The notes beneath the pieces are model-generated. The model saw only the letters and a program-made list of their open reading frames with translations. It was not told the DNA's origin and did no database searches. The position numbers were made by a program, and so were the translations under genes. Below are positions 1-9,342 of a stretch of DNA of 64,000 bases, in pieces (position 1 is the first letter of the stretch; each line of letters starts with the position of its first letter). The stretch is from assembly GCF_009765825.1 (NCBI RefSeq), contig NZ_LMUR01000015.1, forward strand, positions 323,635 through 387,634. Reading direction: 5' to 3'. This stretch comes from Granulicella sp. L60 (GTDB lineage: Bacteria; Acidobacteriota; Terriglobia; Terriglobales; Acidobacteriaceae).

Positions 1-1561
1 TGGGAGCGGCGGTGGTGGGGCTGAGCTTCGCGAGGTAGGCGGCTGAACCGGCGCAGAGGCTTCCGCTGCAAGTGCCGGAGGGAAGCACGGCGGCGCGGAG
101 GGTGGAGAGCAGCGCAGTGGTGGGGGTGTTGTAGAGCGGGAGGTCGTAGGTCTGGGTGGCGAGGAGATTTGCGGATGCGGTCGGACTGGCGCTTCCGGCA
201 AAGATTGGCTGGCCGGTGGGGTCGGCAGTGACTGCGGTGAGGGTGACGGGGAGGCTGGCGAAGTTGGGGTTGGTGGAGGGAAGTCCGCCGAAGCGTATTG
301 CCTGATCGATCTGTGGCTGGGCTGTGTTCTGCTGTGTGACGCGAAGGCCGTATGCGTTGCCGATGGTGGAGAGAGACGTGAGCGGCAGGAGCGAGGCGGG
401 GGTGGTGAGGGTGCCGGTAATCCAGACTACGCCGTCGGGCGATGGAGTGAGGGTGGATTGGGTGCCGGGTGCGAGGAGGGTGGACGAGAGAACGGAGCTG
501 CCGTCTATAGAGATGCGAAGCAGGGTCTGGTAGCTGGTGGCGGAGGCGATGGGTGCGAGGACGGTTGCGACAGGGAACTGACCGAGGGCGATGGAGCCGG
601 AGAGTAGAAGCGTCTGCGTGGCGGGGTCTTGCGGGGAGGGTGCGAGGGCGATGGAGGTGATGCCTGCACCGGGAATAAAAGTGGAGAAGAGGATGCCGTC
701 GGCGGCGGGGGTGAGTTTGGTGAGGAAGCCGGAGGTGGTTCCGGCCGTGTTGGGAATGATGTTGGGGACGAGGGCGTTGAGGGTCGGGTAGCCGGAGCTG
801 GTGGTGTATCCGGCGATGTAGGTGTTGCCGGAGCTGTCGGCGGCGATGGCCGCGGGTGCGGTGTTCGCGGCTCCGTTGAGCGACTGGCCGCTGAGATAGG
901 TTGCGTAGAGCAGCCCAGTGCCGGAGGTGTTGAAGGCTTCGACGAAGCCGTTCTGCAGACTGCCGAATGCGGGGGCCTGGATGATGGCCGACGGCGTGAC
1001 GGGAAGCGTGGAGGAGAAGATGCTGCCGCTGATGTAGACCGCGTTCGCCGTGGCAGCGATGGCGGAGGCTGCGGTACGGCTGCTGCCCGCGTAGGTGAGA
1101 AAGATTGGATTCAAGTTCTGGTCGAACTTGCCGATGAAGCTATTAGTCGATGTATCGGCGGGGCTGGGAAAGGCTGCGGCGGAGGAGGTAGCGAGTGCGC
1201 CGGAGGTAGTGGTGCCGGTGATGTAGACGTTGCCCGCGGGATCGAGCGCCATGGCGAGGCCGACGTCTCCTGCTGCGCCTAGCTGTGCCTGGGCGAGAAC
1301 GGTGGAGGCGGTGGGATCTGTCTTGAGCACGCGCACACCGTCGTGCTGGTCGAGGAGGAGATAGAGGTTGCCGCTGGCGTCGGACTGAACGGCGTTGAAC
1401 TGGGCGTAGAAGGTATTGGGTGACGACGATGCGCGCAGGCCTGCGAAGAGAAGCTGCTGCGGTCCTGTGACTTGGGCGCAGACGGTGTAACTGCTGAGGA
1501 GCAGAGCCGCGAGGGCGCAGAGACCGGCAACGTAACGTCGGAGAGAGAGCGATGGTGGCAT
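1..1561 (-). CDS. Secreted SBBP-type beta-propeller protein, 3' end outside the window
   Basis: Reading the minus strand from ATG at 1561 gives an open frame with no stop down to base 1, about 520 residues, so the gene continues beyond the window. It begins MPPSLSLRRYVAGL and runs through a hydrophobic stretch to a likely signal-peptidase site at VCAQ. The body has repeated blade-like units such as DASGNLYLLLD, DPAGNVYITGTT and DSSGNTYIAGYTT, which is the SBBP (seven-bladed beta-propeller) pattern common in secreted acidobacterial proteins. It is probably extracellular or periplasmic; ligand and role are unknown. The reverse frames over this stretch are Gly/Val-rich shadows. Confidence 0.8.
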   Translation of the reverse strand, partial: MPPSLSLRRYVAGLCALAALLLSSYTVCAQVTGPQQLLFAGLRASSSPNTFYAQFNAVQSDASGNLYLLLDQHDGVRVLKTDPTASTVLAQAQLGAAGDVGLAMALDPAGNVYITGTTTSGALATSSAAAFPSPADTSTNSFIGKFDQNLNPIFLTYAGSSRTAASAIAATANAVYISGSIFSSTLPVTPSAIIQAPAFGSLQNGFVEAFNTSGTGLLYATYLSGQSLNGAANTAPAAIAADSSGNTYIAGYTTSSGYPTLNALVPNIIPNTAGTTSGFLTKLTPAADGILFSTFIPGAGITSIALAPSPQDPATQTLLLSGSIALGQFPVATVLAPIASATSYQTLLRISIDGSSVLSSTLLAPGTQSTLTPSPDGVVWITGTLTTPASLLPLTSLSTIGNAYGLRVTQQNTAQPQIDQAIRFGGLPSTNPNFASLPVTLTAVTADPTGQPIFAGSASPTASANLLATQTYDLPLYNTPTTALLSTLRAAVLPSGTCSGSLCAGSAAYLAKLSPTTAAP

Positions 1562-1664
1562 GGTTTTTGGCTGCGGGCAGAGCGCTGGTACAGCCTGACC
1601 TTAACTATCCGTGGGGACGAGGCGGTTGCGGTTGGAAGATGAGGAGAAAGACGTTACGGGGGTA

Positions 1665-2327
1665 CTATATCTTCCCGTTTCGAGATTCCATACTACCCGC
1701 TAGTTGTAGAAGGTCGTCGAGGCCGCGCGTGTGCATCTCGCGCTCAAAGGTGGCGTGGTCGGTGTACTGGATGGCCTGCATCCCGGAGGCGAGTGCGGCG
1801 TCGATGTTTTCGATCTTGTCGTCGATGAAGAGGATGTTGGCGGGCGGGGTGCGCATGCCTTCGGCGGCGTGGCGGTAGATCGCAGGTTCGGGCTTGGCGA
1901 GGTTCACGGAGTGCGACCAGGTCTGATGGTCGAAGGCCTCGATCCATTGATGACGCGCGCGGAGGCCAAGCTCCATGGCGTCGGGCATGTTGGAGAGGAT
2001 GCCGGTGCGGACGCCTGCGCGCTGGAGACGCTGAACCCAGTCGAGCATCGGCGGGTTGAGGGTGGACCAGTAGTCGGTGTCGGCGTCGATGAGGGCGGTG
2101 AGCTGGTCGGGCGTGAGGACGGTGCCTCCGCTGCTTGCGGCCTTGGTCCAGAAGGCTTCGGCGTTGAGGTCGCCGCGGTCGTAGGCGTGGCGATAGGCCC
2201 AGTAGCCGTGGTGGAGATGATCTTCGGTGAGGCCGGAGATGGTGCGCATGCGGACCCAGGCGGAGGCGTCGGGCGGACCGGAGAGAACCATGCCGTAGTC
2301 GAAGAGGACTGCTGTCACTGGAATCAT
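1665..2327 (-). CDS. HAD-superfamily hydrolase, YihX-like
   Basis: This is a 220-residue haloacid-dehalogenase-type phosphatase, probably cytosolic. Motif I is FDYGMVL with the nucleophile Asp10. The second Asp of the usual DxD is replaced by Gly (DxG), as in YihX-type members. Motif II is LSN at 111-113, motif III is Lys145 in NLAKPEP, and motif IV is FIDDKIENID near 167-175. The frame stays open upstream to 2945, but that extension is Arg/Pro-rich and noncoding in character, so the ATG at 2327 just before motif I was chosen. No clear Shine-Dalgarno is visible. The substrate cannot be told; YihX itself acts on alpha-glucose-1-phosphate. Confidence 0.88.
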   Translation of the reverse strand: MIPVTAVLFDYGMVLSGPPDASAWVRMRTISGLTEDHLHHGYWAYRHAYDRGDLNAEAFWTKAASSGGTVLTPDQLTALIDADTDYWSTLNPPMLDWVQRLQRAGVRTGILSNMPDAMELGLRARHQWIEAFDHQTWSHSVNLAKPEPAIYRHAAEGMRTPPANILFIDDKIENIDAALASGMQAIQYTDHATFEREMHTRGLDDLLQLAGSMESRNGKI

Positions 2328-2398
2328 ATGGAGATAATTGTAAGTCGCCCTGAGCGGGCGGCGATCACTTCGTGACTTACATACCCCACCGGTCGTTG

Positions 2399-2477
2399 CT
2401 CCCGATGGTCGCATGGAGAATGTTTCCGCCGACCATCGGGAGGCCCACGCAAAGCGGTACACACCCCACGAAGTGGG
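2399..2477. repeat. Intergenic palindromes
   Basis: A perfect 13-bp inverted repeat has arms CTCCCGATGGTCG (2399-2411) and CGACCATCGGGAG (2430-2442). It is followed by a short palindrome CCCAC-GAA-GTGGG (2465-2477). Neither has a T-tract, so they look more like repetitive extragenic palindromes than rho-independent terminators, although they could stabilise the mRNA end of the gene whose stop is at 2504. Confidence 0.6.
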
Positions 2478-2503
2478 CGCTGCCCGCGTAGGGCGCTTTA
2501 TCG

Positions 2504-2977
2504 TTAAAGACCCAGCGTGCTGTTGACCGTAGCAAGCGCGGCCTTCTCTTCTTCCGAGACAAGCACGCCGCCGAAGCCCAGGAATCCGCCCTCTTTCGTC
2601 GCCTCTGCGGTTGTCTGCGCGGTCTTGGCAAGCCACTGCTTGACCTCCGCAGTCTCCTCCGGCGTAGCCTTCTGCGCGAGCAGATCGGAGGTCCGCTTGA
2701 GGATCTCGCCTGCCGCTGCCTGGATCGCCGCGGGGCTCGCTCCCGCAGGCGGCTTCGGGATCGCCATCTTCTCGGTCAGGTCGGTGGCGAGCTCTTTCAG
2801 CAGCGGAGTCTGCGCAGTCGCGGCAGTCTGGATGATCATCTTTCCGACGGCTGCCGACTCCTGGATGATGCCGATGGGGCCGCTGGGGCTGGCGGCAACG
2901 ACGAGGATGCTCGCCATCAGGGGCGCGGAGCGGAGGAGATCCCATTCGTCGACGCTGAAGTCTGTTTTGCTGCTCAT
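2504..2977 (-). CDS. Conserved hypothetical protein, 157 aa
   Basis: The protein starts MSSKTDFSVDEWDLLRSAP and is mostly helical, with Ala-rich segments (TAEATKEGG, EEEKAALATV). A Gly/Phe turn (GGFLGFGGV) lies near the C-terminus. It has no signal peptide or clear membrane segment. The frame is open further upstream, but residues before MSSK are Pro/Thr/Ser-rich and unlikely to be translated, so ATG at 2977 was taken. I recognise no enzymatic motif. It may be a small cytosolic protein widespread in acidobacteria; function unknown. Confidence 0.7.
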   Translation of the reverse strand: MSSKTDFSVDEWDLLRSAPLMASILVVAASPSGPIGIIQESAAVGKMIIQTAATAQTPLLKELATDLTEKMAIPKPPAGASPAAIQAAAGEILKRTSDLLAQKATPEETAEVKQWLAKTAQTTAEATKEGGFLGFGGVLVSEEEKAALATVNSTLGL

Positions 2978-3283
2978 AGGGATCAGCTTTCTGCCCTCGC
3001 CGGCGTGAGACGCAGGCGATGAGGGCGATTGAGATTTTGGAGTGATGAAGATGGCCCGGCGTGCAGTCGTGCAGAAGCTGAGGGTATCGAGCGGGGTGAC
3101 GGGTGTCAATCGGAGAAGATAAATTTTGGAAGAATCGCTTGTGCGTTGCGGGGTCTCGTTGGATTGTTGCTCGCTGCGTTATCTCTTCAGATACGCGATG
3201 CCTGCGGCTGGGAAGTAGCTGCTAGTCTAGCCTCACTGTTGCCCATCTTCGCCTCACGAGTAGCCCCTTTGAGCTCCGCCAAA

Positions 3284-4432
3284 ATGTCTAGACTGCATGG
3301 GCTGGATACCTTGCGCGCCGTCGCAATTGTGGCGGTGATGATCTTCCATCTGCAGTCGTTCCTTCCCAGCGCTCTTGGGCGCATTGGAGATCTCGGTTGG
3401 ATGGGGGTTGATCTCTTCTTTGTGCTCAGCGGATTTCTGATCGGGTCGCAGCTACTGAAGCCGTTCGCCGATGGGCAGCGCCTGCGTCTGCGCGACTTTT
3501 ATATCCGGCGAGCGTATCGCATCCTGCCGGCGTATCTGGTGGTGCTGCTCCTCTACTTCGCCGTGCCTGCGTGGCGGGAGCATGAGAGAGTCGCAGCGGC
3601 GTGGAAGTTCCTGACGTTCACAGCGAATCTCGTGATGAACTATCCGGCGGAGCTTGCCTTCTCGCATGCGTGGTCGTTGTGCGTGGAGGAGCACTTCTAC
3701 CTTCTGCTTCCATGCCTGGTGCTGTGGCAGATGCGAAGGCCGGCGGCGTGGAAGACAGTGAGCCTGATTCTGTCGGTGGTGCTTTTTGGCGTGCTGCTGC
3801 GACGATGGGAGCTGCTGCATGTGGTTCGCGCACCGGGCGTGAGCGATGACGAGATGTGGGCCTTGTTTATGAAGCGAATCTACTATCCGACGTACTGCCG
3901 TCTGGATGGCCTGGTGAGCGGCGTGGCGCTGGCGTGCATTCGAACGTTTCGGCCTGTGTGGTGGGCGAAGGTATCGCGCCGTGGGAGCTCGCTTGGCGTA
4001 GCGGGACTGCTGGTTTGTGCGGCGGCGATGTGGTCGTTTGGATGGGAGTACCCAACGCCGGATCGAGCCTTCGGTGTAGTCTACGGCTTCCCGCTGATCT
4101 CGCTTGGGTTCGGACTGCTGGTAGCATCGGCGGCTTCGAGCAGCGGACCGTTGCAGCTTCCGCTGCCGGGAGCGAAGACGCTGGCAACGCTTGCGTTCAG
4201 CCTCTATCTGACGCATAAGGAGATCGCCCATCTCGATCAAACGATCTTTCCGTGGCTCACGCACGAGTCAGGATGGCGCGCTGCGGGAATCTATGCGGTG
4301 AGCTGCCTTGGCTTCGCGGCTCTGCTGTATGCATGCGTGGAACGACCGTTTCTGATCCTGCGCGATCGCCAGATGCGGAGTGCGGTGGCTCGCACTCCGA
4401 GCGTCGAGGCACGGCTCGATCCGGCTCTATAG
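3284..4432 (+). CDS. Acyltransferase 3 family membrane protein (OafA/YrhL-like)
   Basis: This 382-residue integral membrane O-acyltransferase has about ten hydrophobic segments. The N-terminus SRLHGLDTLRAVAIVAV followed by MIFHLQS is the family signature, with the conserved His in the first helix. The conserved basic patch LRDFYIRRAYRILPAY follows, and FSHAWSLCVEEHFYLLLP carries the second family motif. Such enzymes transfer acetyl or other acyl groups to polysaccharides or lipids at the cytoplasmic membrane. ATG at 3284 begins directly at the family start; the open frame upstream to 3029 has low-quality sequence and was trimmed. It is followed 47 bp later by an aminotransferase, with no obvious functional link. 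Confidence 0.9.
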   Translation: MSRLHGLDTLRAVAIVAVMIFHLQSFLPSALGRIGDLGWMGVDLFFVLSGFLIGSQLLKPFADGQRLRLRDFYIRRAYRILPAYLVVLLLYFAVPAWREHERVAAAWKFLTFTANLVMNYPAELAFSHAWSLCVEEHFYLLLPCLVLWQMRRPAAWKTVSLILSVVLFGVLLRRWELLHVVRAPGVSDDEMWALFMKRIYYPTYCRLDGLVSGVALACIRTFRPVWWAKVSRRGSSLGVAGLLVCAAAMWSFGWEYPTPDRAFGVVYGFPLISLGFGLLVASAASSSGPLQLPLPGAKTLATLAFSLYLTHKEIAHLDQTIFPWLTHESGWRAAGIYAVSCLGFAALLYACVERPFLILRDRQMRSAVARTPSVEARLDPAL

Positions 4433-4479
4433 GTTTCGTCGCGGATTCACTCATCCGGCTACGGCATTAGCATGGAAGA

Positions 4480-5667
4480 GTGAGCTATCGGTTTTCGCAG
4501 CGGACGGGTTGGGATGTGGGAGAGAGCGGGTTTGCGGCGGCGATCCGTGAGGCGCGGGCGGCTGGACGCGATCTGATCGACCTCACGGTGTCGAACCCTA
4601 CGGTGTGCGGGTTTGCGTACGACGCGGAGGCGATTCTGGCTCCTCTCTCCAGTGCGGGAGCGCTCACATACGATCCCGATCCGCGAGGGATGCGGTCGGC
4701 GCGAGAGGCGGTGGCTGTGTACTACGCAGATCATCGCGCCGAGGTGGACCCCGACAACGTCGTGCTGACGACGAGTACAAGCGAGGGGTACGGATATCTC
4801 TTTCGGCTGCTCTGCGACGCTGGGAACGAGGTGCTGGTGGCACAGCCCAGCTATCCGCTCTTCGACTTCCTGGCGGACCTGGAGGATGTGAGGCTGCGGC
4901 CTTATCCGCTCTTCTACGACTTCGGCTGGTGGATCGACTTCGCGGAGCTGGAGCGGAGGATCGGACCAAAGACGAAGGCAATCGTGGTGGTGCATCCGAA
5001 CAACCCCACGGGCCACGCTACCGGGATCGAGGAGCGGCGGAAGCTGGAAGAGATCTGCGTACGGCACAGTCTGGCGTTAATTGTGGACGAGGTGTTTCTC
5101 GACTATCCAGTGGAACTTCAGGAGTCGTCGAAGTCTGAGGCGCGGTTGGAGAGCTTTGCGGTGGGGCCGCACCCAGTGCTGACGTTTGTACTGAGCGGGA
5201 TGAGCAAGATCGCGGGTCTGCCGCAGATGAAGGTCGGCTGGGTGGCGGGCTTTGGGCCGGAGGAAGCAAGGCGCGAGGCGATGGGCCGGTTGGAGGTGGT
5301 TGCGGATACGTTCCTGTCGATGAACGCTCCGGTCCAGATTGCCCTGCCGGGATGGCTGAGCGCGCGGCAGGGAATTCAGCGGCAGATCCGGGAGCGGGTG
5401 CGGGAGAATCTTCAGGCCGCATTGGACGGCGGGCTGGAGGTGCTGCGGATGGATGCGGGATGGAGCGCGATTCTTCGCCTGCCGCAGAGAGCCGAGGCTC
5501 AAGATTCGGCTGAAACGCTGCTGCGGAGTGCCGGGGTAGTGGTGCATCCGGGGTCGTTCTATGGGATCGCCGAAGGCGGGCGCGTGGTGGTCAGCCTGCT
5601 TGGACCTTCGAGTGAGTTTGCCGCTGGCGTCGATCGTCTGAAGCGTGCAACAAGTGAACCACAATAG
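4480..5667 (+). CDS. PLP-dependent aminotransferase, class I/II
   Basis: This 395-residue fold-type I aminotransferase has the substrate/PLP motif NNPTG at 174-178, PLP-ring Asp203 in IVDEVFLDY, and the Schiff-base Lys243 in VLSGMSKIAGLPQMK. The start is GTG at 4480, preceded by GGAAGAG. It resembles AspC/AlaA-like enzymes but the amino-acid substrate is not evident. The gene lies between an acyltransferase (same direction) and a convergent metallo-beta-lactamase gene, so context does not help. The protein is cytosolic, with no signal sequence. Confidence 0.9.
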   Translation: MSYRFSQRTGWDVGESGFAAAIREARAAGRDLIDLTVSNPTVCGFAYDAEAILAPLSSAGALTYDPDPRGMRSAREAVAVYYADHRAEVDPDNVVLTTSTSEGYGYLFRLLCDAGNEVLVAQPSYPLFDFLADLEDVRLRPYPLFYDFGWWIDFAELERRIGPKTKAIVVVHPNNPTGHATGIEERRKLEEICVRHSLALIVDEVFLDYPVELQESSKSEARLESFAVGPHPVLTFVLSGMSKIAGLPQMKVGWVAGFGPEEARREAMGRLEVVADTFLSMNAPVQIALPGWLSARQGIQRQIRERVRENLQAALDGGLEVLRMDAGWSAILRLPQRAEAQDSAETLLRSAGVVVHPGSFYGIAEGGRVVVSLLGPSSEFAAGVDRLKRATSEPQ

Positions 5668-5728
5668 TTAATAGTTCATGTGATGCATGTAAGGTGTTGC
5701 TTCTCGTTATCTCCGTAATCGTAACATT

Positions 5729-6361
5729 CTATTTGTCTTGCAGGAATGGGTTTGAAGTACGTTCCTGACCGATGGTCGTTCGGTTGCCATGGCCGGGGAT
5801 GACGGTGACCTCATCGGGAAGGGTCAGCAGGCGCTCGTGGATGGAGGCTAGCAGCTTGCGTGTGTTGCCTCCGGGGAGGTCGGTGCGGCCTACGGACCCT
5901 GCGAAGAGGGTGTCGCCTGCGATCAGGAGCCCGCGTTCAGGAAGATAGAGGCAGACGGAGCCTTCCGTATGGCCGGGCGTGTGGAGGATGGAGCCCGAAA
6001 GGCCGGTGATGGCGATCAGCTTGCCGTCGTCGAGGTTGTCGTCGGGCGGTGGCACCTCGGGCACGCCGACGCCCAGCCAGTTGGCCTGCATGTCCATCAT
6101 CTTTACCAGCGGCAGGTCGTTCTGGTTGTAAAGGATAGGCGCACCGGTCAACTGCTTCAGCTTCGCCGCCCCGGCAATGTGGTCGATGTGGGCATGGGTG
6201 ATGACGATCTGCTTGACGGTGAGCGAGTGCTGCCGCAGCAACGCCATGATGCGGGAGATATCGTCGCCGGGATCGACCACGATGGCCTCGCGGGAGGCCT
6301 CGTCGCCGAGGATGGAGCAGTTGCACTGAAGGGGGCCTACGGTGAGGACTTCATGGATCAT
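5729..6361 (-). CDS. Metallo-beta-lactamase fold hydrolase (glyoxalase II-like)
   Basis: This 210-residue protein carries the metal-binding THAHIDHIAG motif (HxHxDH) and also has HTPGHT, a GDTLF segment and a C-terminal PGHG. Together these give the full set of di-metal ligands of the MBL superfamily. Length and motif spacing fit the small YcbL/hydroxyacylglutathione-hydrolase-like group, which cleaves thioesters such as lactoylglutathione. The exact substrate is an inference only. The gene is cytosolic and read in the same direction as the upstream secG, from which a hairpin terminator separates it. Confidence 0.9.
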   Translation of the reverse strand: MIHEVLTVGPLQCNCSILGDEASREAIVVDPGDDISRIMALLRQHSLTVKQIVITHAHIDHIAGAAKLKQLTGAPILYNQNDLPLVKMMDMQANWLGVGVPEVPPPDDNLDDGKLIAITGLSGSILHTPGHTEGSVCLYLPERGLLIAGDTLFAGSVGRTDLPGGNTRKLLASIHERLLTLPDEVTVIPGHGNRTTIGQERTSNPFLQDK

Positions 6362-6426
6362 GGGGAGCCTTATTGGAAACGCCGTCTAGAGATCGGGTTG
6401 AGGCTTGCGTGTAGTTATCGAAAGCA

Positions 6427-6458
6427 TGAAAAATGCGCAAGCCAGTGGCCTGCGCATT
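6427..6458 (-). terminator. Rho-independent terminator after secG
   Basis: The arms AATGCGCA (6432-6439) and TGCGCATT (6451-6458) form a hairpin. Read on the minus strand the right-hand arm runs into TTTTTC. It lies 18 bp past the secG stop. Confidence 0.75.
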
Positions 6459-6475
6459 GATCGAATATAGATAGC

Positions 6476-6769
6476 CTACTTCTTCGCGGGTACACTCTGC
6501 GTGGTCTTGGTGCCCGAGAGAACCGAGTGGTCGCCGCTGGCGCGCGAGAGCAGGATGGTGAGGCCGATAGTCGTGAGCATGAAAACAATGGCCGAGTAGG
6601 TGGTCAGCTTGGTGAGCAAGTTAGCCGCGCCGCGTGGTCCGAAGGCGGTCTGCGAACCCTGGCCGCCGAAGGCTCCGGCGAGATCGGCCGATTTGCCCTG
6701 CTGCAGAAGTACGACGCCGATGATGAAGAGCGAGACGATAATGTGGATAACGACGAGAAGATAGATCAT
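6476..6769 (-). CDS. secG: Preprotein translocase subunit SecG
   Basis: This 97-residue protein has two transmembrane helices: residues about 2-21, and about 52-72 (YSAIVFMLTTIGLTILL). The connecting loop contains the SecG signature LLQQGKSADLAGAFGG followed by GSQTAFGPRGAA. SecG is the accessory subunit of the SecYEG channel and assists the SecA-driven insertion cycle. The C-terminal tail is short and basic. The gene stands alone and is followed by its own terminator; no clear Shine-Dalgarno precedes the ATG. Confidence 0.95.
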   Translation of the reverse strand: MIYLLVVIHIIVSLFIIGVVLLQQGKSADLAGAFGGQGSQTAFGPRGAANLLTKLTTYSAIVFMLTTIGLTILLSRASGDHSVLSGTKTTQSVPAKK

Positions 6770-7026
6770 CGGGGTGCTGGATAGCCTCTTTCCGGGGTAT
6801 AAAGTCCGGAGAAATGTGTGGTCTGGTGCGGAGGAAGGAAAGCGTACCGCTCCCTGTGCTTTGCTTCAACCTAAAGCTTAGTGTAGCACCGGGATGCGGG
6901 GAAGCCAACCGTAAGGAATCAGTTGCGCTGGGCCTCCATGATGAAGATGGCGGGACGAAGATGAGCCGAAGGGGAAAACGTGTATTCTGCGTCTGACGCT
7001 GAAAGCCTTTTTCACGGAGATCGTTC

Positions 7027-8106
7027 TTGTTCACTCGACGCGTTCTAGTTCCAGTACTACTTGTGATGTCGCTGCATCTGTCGGCACAGCAACCCGCTTC
7101 GCCTGTCGCGCAGCAGCCCGGTGGACCGAACTCCGGCCCAGCGCCTGCGCCTCCGCCGCTTACGGGCGATGCGTTGCAGCATCCCGGCGTGCCCGAGGGC
7201 GTGTTGTCGAAGCGGCTTACGCTGCGAAGCCAGATCTACGACGGCATGGTCAGCGACTACTGGATCTACGTTCCGTCGCAGTACGACCCGAAGAAACCTA
7301 CTGCGGTGATGGTCTTTCAGGACGGCGAGGGATACATCAACCGCAAGGGCGATCATCCGGCGTTGAACGTGCTCGACAATCTGATCGCACAGGGAAAGAT
7401 TCCGGTCATCATCGCAGTCTTCACGAATCCGGGCGATATCTCCGCCTCGCCGAACACGCTGACGTATAAGTTCGTCGAGGCGTATGGAAAAAAGTGGTCG
7501 CGCACGCTGAAAGACTCGATGCGTTCGACCGAATACGACACAGTGTCGGATCGTTACGGGCGCTTCCTCCACGATGAGCTTCTGCCAACCGTCGCCAAGA
7601 GTTACAGCCTTCGCACCGATGCGTACTCCCACGCCATTACCGGCTTGAGTTCGGGCGGCATCTGCGCCTTCAACGCCGCGTGGCAGAGACCGCAGGACTT
7701 CAGCCGCGTCATCTCGTGGATCGGATCATTCACCTCAATCCAATGGCAGGAAGATCCAGCGGTCGCGGACGGCGGACAGGACTATCCGGAGAAGATTCTG
7801 CGGGAAGACCACCGCAACGTTCGTGTATGGCTGCAGGACGGCAGCAACGATCAGGAGAATCCGAAGTACGGATCGTGGCCGATGGCGAACATCCGCATGG
7901 CGAACGCGCTCAAGCTGAAGGGCTATGACTTCCGCTTCTCGTTCGGCACCGGCCCGCATACAGCAGGCGTCGGAGGCGCGGAGTTTGCGGACGAGATGAT
8001 GTGGCTGTGGCGAGGCTATGATCCGGCAAAGACCGCGGAGACATTTACCCAGGATGTGGACGAGGGTGCGAAGCCACCGTTCCGCGTAGGGATCGTGAAC
8101 CGTTGA
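7027..8106 (+). CDS. Secreted esterase, enterochelin-esterase/IroE-like alpha/beta hydrolase
   Basis: This 359-residue protein has a signal peptide (FTRRVLVPVLLVMSLHLSAQ) and a Pro-rich linker, then an alpha/beta hydrolase domain of the putative-esterase family. The nucleophile elbow is ITGLSSGGI (G-x-S-x-G, Ser208). A likely acid lies in WLQDGSNDQEN, and the catalytic His in FGTGPHTAGVGG. The start is TTG at 7027 with GGAG about 7 nt upstream; the next ATG (7066) would cut the signal peptide. It probably hydrolyses ester bonds of extracellular substrates. Relatives include enterochelin esterases and carbohydrate esterases, but no siderophore genes are nearby. Confidence 0.88.
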   Translation: MFTRRVLVPVLLVMSLHLSAQQPASPVAQQPGGPNSGPAPAPPPLTGDALQHPGVPEGVLSKRLTLRSQIYDGMVSDYWIYVPSQYDPKKPTAVMVFQDGEGYINRKGDHPALNVLDNLIAQGKIPVIIAVFTNPGDISASPNTLTYKFVEAYGKKWSRTLKDSMRSTEYDTVSDRYGRFLHDELLPTVAKSYSLRTDAYSHAITGLSSGGICAFNAAWQRPQDFSRVISWIGSFTSIQWQEDPAVADGGQDYPEKILREDHRNVRVWLQDGSNDQENPKYGSWPMANIRMANALKLKGYDFRFSFGTGPHTAGVGGAEFADEMMWLWRGYDPAKTAETFTQDVDEGAKPPFRVGIVNR

Positions 8107-8152
8107 AATAGACGTCAACCGCTGACATAGACAGCGCGAGGAACGCCTGGCG

Positions 8153-9253
8153 TTGAATCTATACTGCAAAACAGAAGGTGTCTGCAACTATCTTGACCAG
8201 CAAGCGGGTATCGGAGTCTGTCTCAAACCGCAAGAGCTCCTTGTCTTAATTGCGTTCGAGCTGTTCCTCGCTGTCACCCGCCGCAGCCTTCGACGAATCC
8301 TCTCGCCGAAGTTCATCGCCTTCGTTCTTACCGGCGTACTCTACCTCGCCGTCATGCGTGTCTTCGCGCCTCGATATCAGACGGAGACGGTCCCCATCCT
8401 GCTCCATACCTATTGGGCCTTCGGCTCTATCGGCGCGATGCATCTCGCCCTTACCTACAAGGCAACCACTCTCTCGATATTCGTCACGCTCTTCGCCTGC
8501 TACGCCCTGCGCCGGCGCCTCAAGGGCCTGTACATCCTCTTCGCGCTGCTGACCTGCGCCATCGGCGCCTCCATCGCATACGACATACAAAATAAGGATT
8601 GGTACTATCATCTGCTTCCGTGCAGGCAGTTCGTTATGCTGGCGCTCTCCTGGCTGGTACTGGAGCTTGTGCTTCCGCTCTACCGCAAATATGCCGTCAA
8701 CCTTCGTCTCAGCATGCTGGCTGCATCCGCGCTTGTCCTGGTAGAGTTAGTGACTCTCACCGCCAATCTCAGGGCAACCTCCGTCAGCCACGGGCCTACC
8801 CATCCCAAGACGCTCGATCTGCTCCTGTCTCAATACCCGCCGTCGACTACCGTTTATATCTTCTCCACCAGTGTCATGCCGTTCGGTACTGCCGTCTCCC
8901 ACGACCTGAACTGGGGCAGCCGCTTCGCCCATCTGTGGATGCTTTCTGCAATCGTGCAGAACGAACAGCCTCCGGTTCCTCTTCCAGCCGGCTTCAAATA
9001 TCTTCCGCCCGACACACTCGCCAGCCTGGCCACTCTACAGCGCACCGAATCCGCCGAAGACCTCAATCGCTGGAAGCCCGACGTCGTCATCGTAGAGCAC
9101 TGCACCCCGACCCATCTCTGCCAGGGACTCGAAGACAGAAACTTCGACTTCCTGAGCTGGTTTCTTCAGAGCCCCGACTTCGCCGCCGCCTGGTCGCCCT
9201 ACAAACGTCAGCCCGGGCCGCCTCTCTACGACGTCTACTTCCGCACCCACTAG
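8153..9253 (+). pseudogene. N-terminally truncated GT-C glycosyltransferase-like membrane protein
   Basis: The open frame of up to 366 residues contains about five hydrophobic segments followed by a soluble C-terminal domain (HPKTLDLLLSQYPPSTTVYIF and following). It looks like the middle and C-terminal half of a polytopic GT-C-type (dolichyl-phosphate-mannose-like) glycosyltransferase. The usual N-terminal part, with its first helices and the acidic catalytic loop, is missing. Only a TTG (8153) without a good Shine-Dalgarno is available, and the preceding esterase stops only 46 bp before. It is therefore probably a broken gene or a divergent short protein. The assignment rests on general architecture, not on a specific motif. 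Confidence 0.55.
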
Positions 9254-9342
9254 CCTGATCCAACCCTCCCCGCATCGCCGCGTATCTCTCCGCTCAAGCA
9301 GCGTCCCTCCATCCACACCCCGACCCTTGCGATAATGGTTCC

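Noticed and set aside
629..1282. 217-codon plus-strand frame at the left end
   Set aside because: Gly/Ala/Val-rich shadow of the minus-strand beta-propeller gene.
2328..2945. Upstream extension of the HAD gene
   Set aside because: Arg/Pro/His-rich, crosses two intergenic palindromes and lies antisense or out of frame over the 157-residue gene.
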